Below, piece by piece: positions 1 through 7,811 of a stretch of DNA of 8,208 nt. The notes under the pieces were generated by a model, which was not told the DNA's origin, ran no database searches, and was given only the letters and a program-made list of their open reading frames with translations. Position numbers and translations under genes: made by a program. How positions within the stretch are numbered: the stretch's first letter is position 1; each line of letters opens with the position of its first letter. Source of the stretch: Candidatus Nomurabacteria bacterium (GTDB lineage: Bacteria > Patescibacteriota > Minisyncoccia > Phycocordibacterales > Phycocordibacteraceae); NCBI GenBank assembly GCA_943355045.1, contig CALRDY010000025.1:1-8208 (forward strand), given 5' to 3'.

Positions 1-1
1 T

Positions 2-1186
2 GCGTACGCTAGTGCTGCTTACGACACGGCCAAGAGCACCGCTCTTTCCGCCGGTAAATCAGAATTCCAAGCGACCGAGGCGGCCGCCGCGGCTTCCCGT
101 GCTGCAAAAGCCGCTGCTCTTGCTCGTGCGGCAAATGCCACCACAGAAGCTAATGCCGCGAAAGCCGCTGCAAAGTCCGCTGCTTTCGCAAAAGCGAAAG
201 CAGCCAATGCCGGGAATTCCTTCCTCGGCGTTGCTCCCGGAGACCCGTGCACCAATGAAGATGGCACTACCGGCACCATCAAGACGCCGGGCTCGGTTAT
301 CTTGGCGGGTCTTAATAAAGCGCTTGGTGGACAGCAAGACAATGTTGTTCGTATGGGTAATGTCGGCCCGCAAATCAATCAGATCTTGAGCAATGTCGCA
401 GTCGTCCTAAGGACGGTAAACTTCGCGACGCAGATTCTCGGCGGCCCCGGCTCAAACGGCCTTTTCGGAGTCAATCAGCCGTCCGGAGCAAATGGGATAT
501 CCCCGCTCCGGCAATATGTGGAATCTCCTGGCAATTTGGGCGTTACCAACGCATCTGTCACACAGAATGCAGCAACGCTTTCATTGTCCGGTTCCGACAT
601 GTTGAGTCGCGTAGCGCAATACGAGTCGGCGGTAAATGTCATTGCTGCTGCGGCAAATACGGCATCAACGAGTGTCGCGTCCCTCATAAGCTACTGTACG
701 GATCAGCAGCAAATCGCCTCAAACACGCTATCGGCCACCGGAAATTCGATTGACCTAGCAAATCTTTCGACTTTTGCGAGCACGAGCGCTACCCAGATAA
801 CCGCTGCGCAGAACGCGCTCACGATAGACATAGCTCCGGTATTCGCTAGTGTGAATATCGCCTCCACCACCATCGTGGCTGCTCGCACGATAGTGCAGAA
901 GATACAGACTGAAATGAATTCGGGCGACGGAGGGACCGCATACACGGTCGATATACAGAAGCTTCAAACTATGCCGCCGTCGACTGTCGACTTAGCAGAT
1001 GCGCAACAGGGAGCGATAAAGCCCTCGGTCACGATGTCGACCGCGAATCCCTCAGGCTCGCTCAATGTATCTGGAAGTTCTATTACCGATCAAATGGGTC
1101 TCATCAGCACGAATGCGACAGCGCTCCGCTCGGTCTGTATCGCGCCGGCACCGACGCCAGTAGCGGCTCCAGAGCCGACTCCTTGA
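2..1186 (+). CDS. Ala/Ser/Thr-rich probable exported protein, 5'-truncated by the window
   Basis: The frame is open from the first codon at base 2 to the TGA at 1184-1186, giving 394 visible residues. The real start is upstream, and the TTG at 302 is only an internal Leu codon. Visible residues 4-70 are a strongly Ala-rich segment with scattered Lys, Arg and Glu, probably a long helix. Residues 78-110 hold a Cys-containing turn (PGDPC) followed by TPGSVI and LNKALGG, a block I associate with large uncharacterised Parcubacteria surface proteins encoded next to VirB6-like genes. Residues 180-380 are rich in Ser, Thr, Ala and Asn with few charges, as in extracellular or structural proteins. The end is a short Pro-rich tail (PAPTPVAAPEPTP). 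It is followed after one base by the VirB6-like gene, so translation is probably coupled. Function is unknown. A secreted or surface component of the same apparatus is an inference from position and composition. Confidence 0.8.
   Translation, partial: AYASAAYDTAKSTALSAGKSEFQATEAAAAASRAAKAAALARAANATTEANAAKAAAKSAAFAKAKAANAGNSFLGVAPGDPCTNEDGTTGTIKTPGSVILAGLNKALGGQQDNVVRMGNVGPQINQILSNVAVVLRTVNFATQILGGPGSNGLFGVNQPSGANGISPLRQYVESPGNLGVTNASVTQNAATLSLSGSDMLSRVAQYESAVNVIAAAANTASTSVASLISYCTDQQQIASNTLSATGNSIDLANLSTFASTSATQITAAQNALTIDIAPVFASVNIASTTIVAARTIVQKIQTEMNSGDGGTAYTVDIQKLQTMPPSTVDLADAQQGAIKPSVTMSTANPSGSLNVSGSSITDQMGLISTNATALRSVCIAPAPTPVAAPEPTP
107..171 (+). repeat. Short direct repeat in the Ala-rich coding segment
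   Basis: The 11-mer AAAGCCGCTGC occurs at 107-117 and again at 161-171, exactly 54 bases (18 codons) apart and in the same reading frame. A degenerate relative (AAAGTCCGCTGC) follows at 173-184. The repeats encode Lys-Ala-Ala steps in the Ala-rich helix, so they may reflect internal duplication or simply low-complexity coding. Confidence 0.4.
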
Positions 1187-1187
1187 T

Positions 1188-3278
1188 ATGCGACGTTTTT
1201 TCACTACATCTTTCATCGTTCTCTCACTCATCATAGGCGCGGCGGGCGCTGCACCCGCCGCGCATGCGCAAACCTGCACGACGACAGGCTGCATACCGGG
1301 CGAAGTCGATGGCTTCAAGGGGTGCGTGTATGAAGACAACACTACGAAATTCTGCCCCGAATCTGCCGCCGCAGCCGCCTCTGCCGCAGCCGCTCAGCCG
1401 GTCATTTCCGCCGAAGATGCCGCGAAAACTTCCGCCAACACGCCCGCTTCGCTCTCCGCCGACGACAGCGCCGTCATGGCCTCCGTGATGAGTTTCTTGA
1501 TGAGTATCTTCGCGTGGCTGGTCGGCGTCGCGATGGTCACGCTCGATATTGCAGTGCTTCATACTGTCGTCCGGATGGGGGAATACGTGCATAATCTCGA
1601 CGCCATCGGCGTCGCGTGGCGCATCTTCCGCGACATCGGCAATATCGCGCTCATATTCGGCTTCCTCGCCATCGGCATCACTACCATATTGGACGTGGAC
1701 TGGTACGGCGGCGGGAAGAAGATGCTCCCGATGCTTATCGTCGCCGCCGTTTTCCTCAATTTCTCTCTTTTCATATCCGAGGCGGTCATTGATACGGGCA
1801 ATCTCTTCGCGACCCAATTCTACACGCAGATCAACGGAGGCGTCCCGGCCGGAAAAAAGGACTCGATCCTGAACGAAACCATCTCAAGCAAGATCATGTA
1901 CCAGCTGGGGCTTACGAAACTGTATGGCGCCGCCCTCGACACGAACTCAAATGTGTTTAAGGGCCGCAATGTCTCGTTCGTCAGCATACTGGGTATCCTG
2001 CTCTTCATCGTCGCAGCATTCGTGATGTTCTCGCTCGCTTTCATACTCATCGCGCGTTTCGTCTATCTCATCTTCATCATCATTACCGCGCCCATCGGCT
2101 TTGCGGGACTTGCGGTACCGCAGCTCAAGGGCCTAGCGGATAAATGGTGGAAAGGTCTTTTCGATCAGACCATCACGGCGCCGGTACTGCTTCTCTTACT
2201 CTACATCGCGCTCGCGGTCATTACCGATGCGAATTTCCTCAAGATGGGCGCCCCGATGGATTTCTTCGGATTCTTTCAAAAAGGGACCGGCGAACTCAAT
2301 TTGCCCGGCTTCGCGAGCTCGATCCTCTCATTCCTCGTCGCAATGGGCCTTCTCCTTGCGGTTACCATCTCGGCGAAAGCGCTCGGTGCCTTCGGCAGCG
2401 AATGGGCGACCAAAACCGCCGGCAAGCTTTCCTTCGGCGCGACGGCATGGGCCACGCGCAACACTGTCGGTCGCGGGTTTCAGCGCGTTTCGAACGCATC
2501 GCGCGGTAGACTTGGTGGGGGCAAATTTGAACGTTTGGTTGCAGGAACATTTGATCGTGGCGCGAAAGGGAGTTTTGATGTGCGTGGTGCTACCATCGCC
2601 GGCGGGCTGAATAAAGGTCTTGGCATTGATGCTGGCGAGGCACAGAAGGGTGGTTATCGCGATGCGCGAGACAAGTCGGTCAAGGCGCATCAGGAGTATG
2701 CGAAGTCTTTGAGTGAAGCCATCGATGAGCGCAAAGCAAAAGAAGTCATCGGAGCGATGGCGACTCGTGCTGCTGCGGAAGAGACATTCAAAAAGGGCGG
2801 TGGGGAAGACTTCGAAAAGAAAATAAAAACGCAAAAAGAGGAGATTGAGAAGCTCAAAAAACAACAAGAGGAAAATGCAAAATCAACACTCATTGGTCCG
2901 GCAAGAGAAGCAAGAGACAGGAAGACAAATGAAGATCTTGAAGCGGCGAATGCGACCCTTGGGACGCTCACGGCAGATTTTAAGAATATAAAAACTCCTC
3001 TCGAGGATGCGCAAAGAGTCGAGAAGGAAATTGGCGCAAGCATTTCTAAAGAAAAGAAAGCGGCTCAGAAAGCGTATGCTGCGAATATTGAGAATTTCCC
3101 TAGCGGTCTCCTGTTCGGCCCTGGCGGATCGATCGCGGCAAATGAGATTTTCAAGAAGGTACTGAAGAAGCAGACGAAAGAGGAGGAAATACTTGATGCT
3201 TTCAAAGCGTCTATTGCGAAAGCAGAAAAAGCGGAGTCGAAGTCGGAAGAAAAACCTAAAGAAGAGAAGGCGTCCTAA
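1188..3278 (+). CDS. VirB6/TrbL-like polytopic membrane protein with signal peptide and coiled-coil tail
   Basis: This 696-residue protein resembles the VirB6/TrbL inner-membrane channel subunits of type IV secretion systems. Residues 1-28 form a signal peptide (basic MRR, hydrophobic core, likely cleavage after AHA). An exported segment with four Cys (30, 35, 46, 56) and an Ala-rich linker follow. Hydrophobic segments lie near 98-126, 150-168, 178-200, 263-288, 290-310, 328-346 and 376-398. The block WRIFRDIGN at 144-152, the second long hydrophobic pair, and DKWWKGLFDQ at 318-327 match the core I recall from Parcubacteria homologues. From about residue 400 the protein is hydrophilic, with a Lys/Glu-rich coiled coil near 500-625 that is probably cytoplasmic. 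The ATG at 1188 is one base after the preceding stop and has no Shine-Dalgarno sequence, so reinitiation is likely. The fold family is fairly secure; the specific machine is not. Confidence 0.8.
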   Translation: MRRFFTTSFIVLSLIIGAAGAAPAAHAQTCTTTGCIPGEVDGFKGCVYEDNTTKFCPESAAAAASAAAAQPVISAEDAAKTSANTPASLSADDSAVMASVMSFLMSIFAWLVGVAMVTLDIAVLHTVVRMGEYVHNLDAIGVAWRIFRDIGNIALIFGFLAIGITTILDVDWYGGGKKMLPMLIVAAVFLNFSLFISEAVIDTGNLFATQFYTQINGGVPAGKKDSILNETISSKIMYQLGLTKLYGAALDTNSNVFKGRNVSFVSILGILLFIVAAFVMFSLAFILIARFVYLIFIIITAPIGFAGLAVPQLKGLADKWWKGLFDQTITAPVLLLLLYIALAVITDANFLKMGAPMDFFGFFQKGTGELNLPGFASSILSFLVAMGLLLAVTISAKALGAFGSEWATKTAGKLSFGATAWATRNTVGRGFQRVSNASRGRLGGGKFERLVAGTFDRGAKGSFDVRGATIAGGLNKGLGIDAGEAQKGGYRDARDKSVKAHQEYAKSLSEAIDERKAKEVIGAMATRAAAEETFKKGGGEDFEKKIKTQKEEIEKLKKQQEENAKSTLIGPAREARDRKTNEDLEAANATLGTLTADFKNIKTPLEDAQRVEKEIGASISKEKKAAQKAYAANIENFPSGLLFGPGGSIAANEIFKKVLKKQTKEEEILDAFKASIAKAEKAESKSEEKPKEEKAS

Positions 3279-3289
3279 GTGATTATCTT

Positions 3290-4267
3290 ATGAACCCAGT
3301 CCAACCAGAACCGACATTTGACGAAAGCGTGAAGCAGGTCATGCAGACTTTGCCGCCGGTCGTGCGCGCTTATCTTTCACAAGGGAAGTACACGCTCGTT
3401 GCGAAAAGCTTGATGGCAAAGTACGGACTTCGTATCGATCAGGGAGGCGTTCTTGAACGGGAGATTATGCTGCTCTTGATGGGTATCGAGAGTCCGACCG
3501 AATTCATGCAGGCGCTCGCCGAGGAGGCGCGACTCGACCAGAAAGTGATTACGAGCATCGTGCAGGATATCAACGCGCAGATTTTCGTGCCGTTGCGGGA
3601 AGAAGAGAGGAAGGGAGGGGTAGGGAGTCTGATGCCGACAGCTCCAACTGTCCCTGCTCAGTCATCAGCGCAACCCGCGAGTCATTTTCATTTGCAGAAT
3701 AAGATCAACCCCCCAGCGCGCCCGGCGCAGCAGCCGTCTCCGGTCAAACCGCTCGTCAGCGTCCTGCAAGGGAATCCTCCCGCTCGTTTTGCTCAGCCGT
3801 CGCGACCGGCCATCGCAGCTCCAAGCCCAGTGGCAAGCAACACCTTGCTCGAGGATCATGAAGAGTCGCACATCGAGTTCAGCAAAACTTCCACTCCTTC
3901 GTCTCCAATGCCGATACAAAAGGCGCCAGCTCCGCAGAGTCCTCTCGGCGAAGTACTGTCGCGCATCATCCCTCCCGGCGGCCGTCCGGCATTCGCTCCA
4001 GCTCAAAAAACCGTATTTCCATCAGTGCCCCCGCGAGTAAATCCGCCGCAGACTCCGTCTGGCGTTGTTCCTCCGACGGCCGCTTCGCAATTCAATCGCT
4101 TGCCGAATGTGCCAAAAGTAGCGTCTTCTGCCGCTGTTCCGCAAGGAGTCATTCAGCCAAAACCAGTTTCTCCCACCATCCCCGCGCCTGTCGCCCCCAA
4201 AGCCCCCCTCGCTCCCGCGAAGCCGTACTCGACCGACCCTTATCGCGAACCGATTGATGAAAAGTAA
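3290..4267 (+). CDS. Uncharacterised protein: helical N-terminal domain, long Pro-rich linker, short C-terminal tail
   Basis: The product has 325 residues and no signal peptide or membrane segment. Residues 8-105 are a compact, helix-rich domain with patterned hydrophobics, including KYGLRIDQGGVLEREIMLLL (45-64) and a segment ending INAQIFVPLR (94-103). Similar domains occur, as far as I recall, in many Parcubacteria proteins encoded beside VirB6-like genes. Residues 112-312 are Pro/Ala/Ser/Gln-rich and probably disordered. The end, DPYREPIDEK (316-325), looks like a short linear motif, again familiar from such proteins. The gene begins 11 bases after the VirB6-like gene and has no near Shine-Dalgarno sequence; the purine run at 3261-3270 is about 19 bases away, too far. 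It is probably the last gene of the envelope operon. A cytoplasmic adaptor role is inferred only from architecture. Function is unknown. Confidence 0.75.
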   Translation: MNPVQPEPTFDESVKQVMQTLPPVVRAYLSQGKYTLVAKSLMAKYGLRIDQGGVLEREIMLLLMGIESPTEFMQALAEEARLDQKVITSIVQDINAQIFVPLREEERKGGVGSLMPTAPTVPAQSSAQPASHFHLQNKINPPARPAQQPSPVKPLVSVLQGNPPARFAQPSRPAIAAPSPVASNTLLEDHEESHIEFSKTSTPSSPMPIQKAPAPQSPLGEVLSRIIPPGGRPAFAPAQKTVFPSVPPRVNPPQTPSGVVPPTAASQFNRLPNVPKVASSAAVPQGVIQPKPVSPTIPAPVAPKAPLAPAKPYSTDPYREPIDEK

Positions 4268-4268
4268 G

Positions 4269-4277
4269 TGGTATACT
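4269..4277 (+). promoter_or_regulatory. Extended -10 promoter of the small coiled-coil gene
   Basis: TGGTATACT matches the extended -10 consensus TGnTATAAT at all but one position. No good -35 is seen at 16-18 bases upstream, which an extended -10 can tolerate. The -10 ends 7 bases before the ATG at 4285, so transcription should start at or next to the start codon, giving a leaderless mRNA. The surrounding 13-mer GTGGTATACTATT recurs with one change at 7802-7814. Confidence 0.6.
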
Positions 4278-4284
4278 ATTTTTC

Positions 4285-4545
4285 ATGCTAACCAAAGAAG
4301 ATAAAAATTGGCTTGTAACATCCTTCGTCACGCGAGGCGAACATCATGTCGACATAATGGAACTAAAAGAGAGATCTTCTAGGATAGAAACGAAGATGGA
4401 CAAGATCTTAAACAAGCTCGATGCATTTGTAGGAAATGTCGACACATTGCAACAGGAGAACAAAATGGGTGCGATTACCGCTCGTCGTCACGGTATGCAT
4501 ATTCAGGAACTCGCTAAAGCGACCGGCACACACCTCTCCAAATAG
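4285..4545 (+). CDS. Small hypothetical coiled-coil protein
   Basis: This 86-residue soluble protein has no signal peptide or membrane segment. Residues 1-10 (MLTKEDKNWL) resemble the start of many short coiled-coil proteins in Patescibacteria. Residues 22-60 have a heptad-like pattern (IMELKERSSRIETKMDKILN, then LDAFVGNVDTLQQ), consistent with a dimeric or trimeric coiled coil. The C-terminal 25 residues are basic and His-containing. Codon use is more AT-rich than in either flanking operon. It has its own extended -10 promoter immediately upstream and no space for a ribosome binding site, so it is probably translated from a leaderless transcript. It stands alone between the envelope cluster and the str operon. 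No function can be assigned. The clean promoter-to-start arrangement makes a real gene likely. Confidence 0.7.
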   Translation: MLTKEDKNWLVTSFVTRGEHHVDIMELKERSSRIETKMDKILNKLDAFVGNVDTLQQENKMGAITARRHGMHIQELAKATGTHLSK

Positions 4546-4546
4546 T

Positions 4547-4559
4547 CGACGTCTCGTCG
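4547..4559 (+). repeat. Small inverted repeat just after the small gene
   Basis: Arms CGACG (4547-4551) and CGTCG (4555-4559) enclose TCT, starting two bases after the TAG stop. The hairpin is GC-rich but only 5 bp and has no T-run behind it. It may be a weak terminator or protect the 3' end of the mRNA; it could also be chance. Confidence 0.3.
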
Positions 4560-4573
4560 TACTCGCCAGCGTC

Positions 4574-4602
4574 TTGCGTTTATCTCAGTATTCCTTTATA
4601 TT
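4574..4602 (+). promoter_or_regulatory. Candidate promoter of the rpsL-rpsG-fusA operon
   Basis: TTGCGT (4574-4579) and TATATT (4597-4602) are separated by 17 bases, the ideal sigma70 spacing. The -10 matches the consensus at five of six positions and the -35 only at TTG. The predicted start, near 4609, gives a leader of about 29 bases that begins with the GACCC/GGGTC hairpin. The region is otherwise non-coding and directly precedes the ribosomal operon, where a promoter is expected. Confidence 0.45.
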
Positions 4603-4608
4603 GCTTCT

Positions 4609-4630
4609 GACCCACCTCGGGTCTTCTTTT
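4609..4630 (+). promoter_or_regulatory. Hairpin with T-rich tail in the rpsL leader
   Basis: Arms GACCC (4609-4613) and GGGTC (4619-4623) flank a five-base loop, followed by TTCTTTT (4624-4630). The structure ends 7 bases before the rpsL ATG. It could be a weak intrinsic terminator of the upstream small gene, an attenuator, or a stabilising 5' hairpin if transcription starts at about 4609. The stem is short, so none of these is certain. Confidence 0.35.
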
Positions 4631-4637
4631 ATCTCAA

Positions 4638-5051
4638 ATGGCCACCATCAATCAGCTTTCTAAGAAAGGTCGCAAAGACCGGACACGCAAAACGACCGTG
4701 CCGGCTCTTGCGCGTGGTTTTAATGCACTCAAGAACCGCCCGACCTACTACGCTTCGCCCTTTAAGCGCGGCGTCTGCACGAAAGTGACCACCAAGACTC
4801 CGAGGAAGCCGAACTCTGCTATTCGTAAGATTGCCCGCGTCCGCCTGACCAACGGCATGGAAGTGACCGCCTACATCCCGGGCGAAGGCCACAACCTCCA
4901 GGAACACTCGGTCGTGCTGCTTCGTGGCGGCCGCGTGAAGGACATCGGTGTCCAGTACACTGTCGTGCGCGGCAAGCTCGATACGAGCGGCCTCGAGAAG
5001 CGCCGCCGTTCTCGTTCCCGCTACGGCGCCAAGCGCCCGAGCGCCAAATAA
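4638..5051 (+). CDS. rpsL: 30S ribosomal protein S12
   Basis: S12 sits at the decoding centre of the small subunit and helps set translational accuracy. The product has 137 residues against about 124 in E. coli. Family blocks are clear: MATINQL at the start, KRGVCTKV (43-50), [10 protein letters not shown] (55-64), [21 protein letters not shown] (82-102) and [11 protein letters not shown] (124-134). Three features are unusual. About 13 extra residues lie between VPAL (21-24) and KRGVCT. Arg56 replaces the usual Lys of TPKKPNS (Lys43 in E. coli counted from Met). The usual KDLPGVRY is KDIGVQY here, with the proline missing; Asp102 remains. The ATG at 4638 gives the standard N-terminus and lacks a Shine-Dalgarno sequence. 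It is the first gene of the str operon, with rpsG three bases after its stop. Confidence 0.97.
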   Translation: MATINQLSKKGRKDRTRKTTVPALARGFNALKNRPTYYASPFKRGVCTKVTTKTPRKPNSAIRKIARVRLTNGMEVTAYIPGEGHNLQEHSVVLLRGGRVKDIGVQYTVVRGKLDTSGLEKRRRSRSRYGAKRPSAK

Positions 5052-5054
5052 TAT

Positions 5055-5519
5055 ATGCGTCGACCTCTCAAAAAGAAGCGTGTCTGGCGTGCCGACCTCA
5101 AGTACGGGTCGGAGACGCTCACTCGTTTTATCAATGCCGTCATGTGGGACGGCAAAAAGGATACTGCCCGCGCAGTCGTCTATGATGCGCTCGCCTCGAT
5201 AGAGAAGGGCGGCGAGAATCCGCTTGAAACTTTTGAAGCGGCGCTCCGCAACGTCTCGCCTTTGATGGAAGTCCGCTCCCGCCGCGTCGGCGGTGCCAAC
5301 TACCAGGTTCCGCGCGAAGTCCCGCAGAGCCGCCGCCTCGCGCTCTCATTCCGCTGGCTCATCAATGCCGCCCGTGCAAAGAAGGGCAAGCCGATGGCCG
5401 AGAAACTCGCCGCTGAGTTCCTCCTCGCCGCAAAGAACGAAGGCGACGCTATCAAGAAGAAGGACGAGATGCACCGTATGGCCGATGCCAACAAGGCCTT
5501 CGCCCACTTTGCGTGGTAA
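5055..5519 (+). CDS. rpsG: 30S ribosomal protein S7
   Basis: S7 binds the 3' major domain of 16S rRNA, nucleates assembly of the 30S head and contacts the E-site tRNA. The 154-residue length is normal for the family. Recognisable segments are MRRPLKKKRV at the start, the MEVRSRRVGGANYQVPREV block from residue 75, the following RRLALSFRWLINAAR helix, KKGKPMAEKLAAEFLLAA, and the C-terminal HRMADANKAFAHFAW. The ATG at 5055 follows the rpsL stop by three bases with no Shine-Dalgarno sequence, so translation is probably coupled. Codon use is strongly biased to C/G-ending codons, as expected for a highly expressed gene. Nothing in the protein looks degraded. Confidence 0.97.
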   Translation: MRRPLKKKRVWRADLKYGSETLTRFINAVMWDGKKDTARAVVYDALASIEKGGENPLETFEAALRNVSPLMEVRSRRVGGANYQVPREVPQSRRLALSFRWLINAARAKKGKPMAEKLAAEFLLAAKNEGDAIKKKDEMHRMADANKAFAHFAW

Positions 5520-5529
5520 CATAGTGGTG

Positions 5530-5554
5530 CGCATCACGTGCGTTTTATTTTTTT
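5530..5554 (+). terminator. Possible intrinsic terminator or attenuator between rpsG and fusA
   Basis: CGCAT (5530-5534) can pair with GTGCG (5538-5542), with one G-U pair and a three-base loop, and is followed by TTTTATTTTTTT (5543-5554). The stem is weak but the T-tract is the best in the window. An alternative stem, GTGGT (5524-5528) with ATCAC (5533-5537) and a GCGC loop, overlaps it, so the two folds exclude each other. It may allow partial termination that sets the fusA to rpsG ratio. Confidence 0.4.
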
Positions 5555-5565
5555 GTACATAACTC

Positions 5566-7713
<2,148 letters not shown>

Positions 7714-7720
7714 ATTTGGT

Positions 7721-7741
7721 TGTGCATACCAGGTATGCACA
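7721..7741 (+). repeat. Perfect 10-bp inverted repeat after fusA
   Basis: TGTGCATACC (7721-7730) and GGTATGCACA (7732-7741) are exact reverse complements around one base. As RNA this gives a 9-bp stem with a three-base loop, followed by TAATTT, so it could end the str transcript. The near-perfect dyad would also suit a dimeric repressor, but it lies 65 bases upstream of the next -10. Confidence 0.6.
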
Positions 7742-7751
7742 TAATTTGACG

Positions 7752-7770
7752 AGGCCTCCACCGGAGGCCT
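7752..7770 (+). terminator. GC-rich hairpin, candidate fusA terminator
   Basis: AGGCCTCC (7752-7759) pairs perfectly with GGAGGCCT (7763-7770) around the loop ACC, giving a very stable 8-bp stem 38 bases after the fusA stop. It looks like a terminator stem, but the following bases (ATAACG) contain no T-run on this strand, so it may act with Rho, protect the 3' end, or be a decayed terminator. Confidence 0.45.
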
Positions 7771-7777
7771 ATAACGC

Positions 7778-7792
7778 CACTAGAACGTAGTG
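7778..7792 (+). repeat. Short inverted repeat upstream of the MNT promoter
   Basis: CACTA (7778-7782) and TAGTG (7788-7792) flank a five-base spacer and lie about 11 bases upstream of the extended -10. The position overlaps the usual -35 region, so this could be an operator for autoregulation of the toxin-antitoxin pair. With only five bases per arm it may also be chance. Confidence 0.3.
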
Positions 7793-7802
7793 ACATAGTT
7801 TG

Positions 7803-7811
7803 TGGTATAAT
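7803..7811 (+). promoter_or_regulatory. Extended -10 promoter of the MNT/HEPN pair
   Basis: TGGTATAAT is an exact extended -10 consensus (TGnTATAAT). No -35 is recognisable at normal spacing. The -10 ends 7 bases before the ATG at 7819, so the transcript should start at or beside the start codon and be leaderless. The context GTGGTATAATATT is nearly the same as at 4268-4280, with the same distance to ATG. Confidence 0.7.

Noticed and set aside
302..304. TTG as start codon of the first gene
   Set aside because: The frame is open 100 codons further upstream to the window edge with sensible sequence, so this is an internal Leu codon.
12..389. 125-codon open frame on the + strand in a different frame from the upstream protein
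   Set aside because: The Pro/Arg/Leu-rich product is what a shifted reading of Ala-rich GCN codons gives. The frame starting at base 2 is open across the whole region and continues into the gene ending at 1186.
1224..1817. 197-codon - strand open frame opposite the VirB6-like gene
   Set aside because: The Asp/Gly/Arg-rich product is a reverse reading of the signal peptide, Ala-rich linker and membrane helices of the sense protein.
2328..2867. 179-codon - strand open frame opposite the VirB6-like gene
   Set aside because: It is antisense to a well-supported gene, with no promoter or domain; the open frame follows from codon bias and the Lys/Glu-rich sense strand.
4436..4663. 75-codon open frame overlapping the small gene and the start of rpsL
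   Set aside because: It overlaps both genes in another frame, covers the rpsL promoter and leader, and its product resembles no protein family.
5055..5057. Possible truncation of S7
   Set aside because: The S7 product at 154 residues ends with the normal AFAHFAW segment and begins with a normal basic N-terminus; it is full length.
7721..7792. The three inverted repeats as a CRISPR array or insertion-sequence end
   Set aside because: The repeats differ from one another, have no regular spacing and no matching copy elsewhere in the window, and no transposase or cas gene is present.
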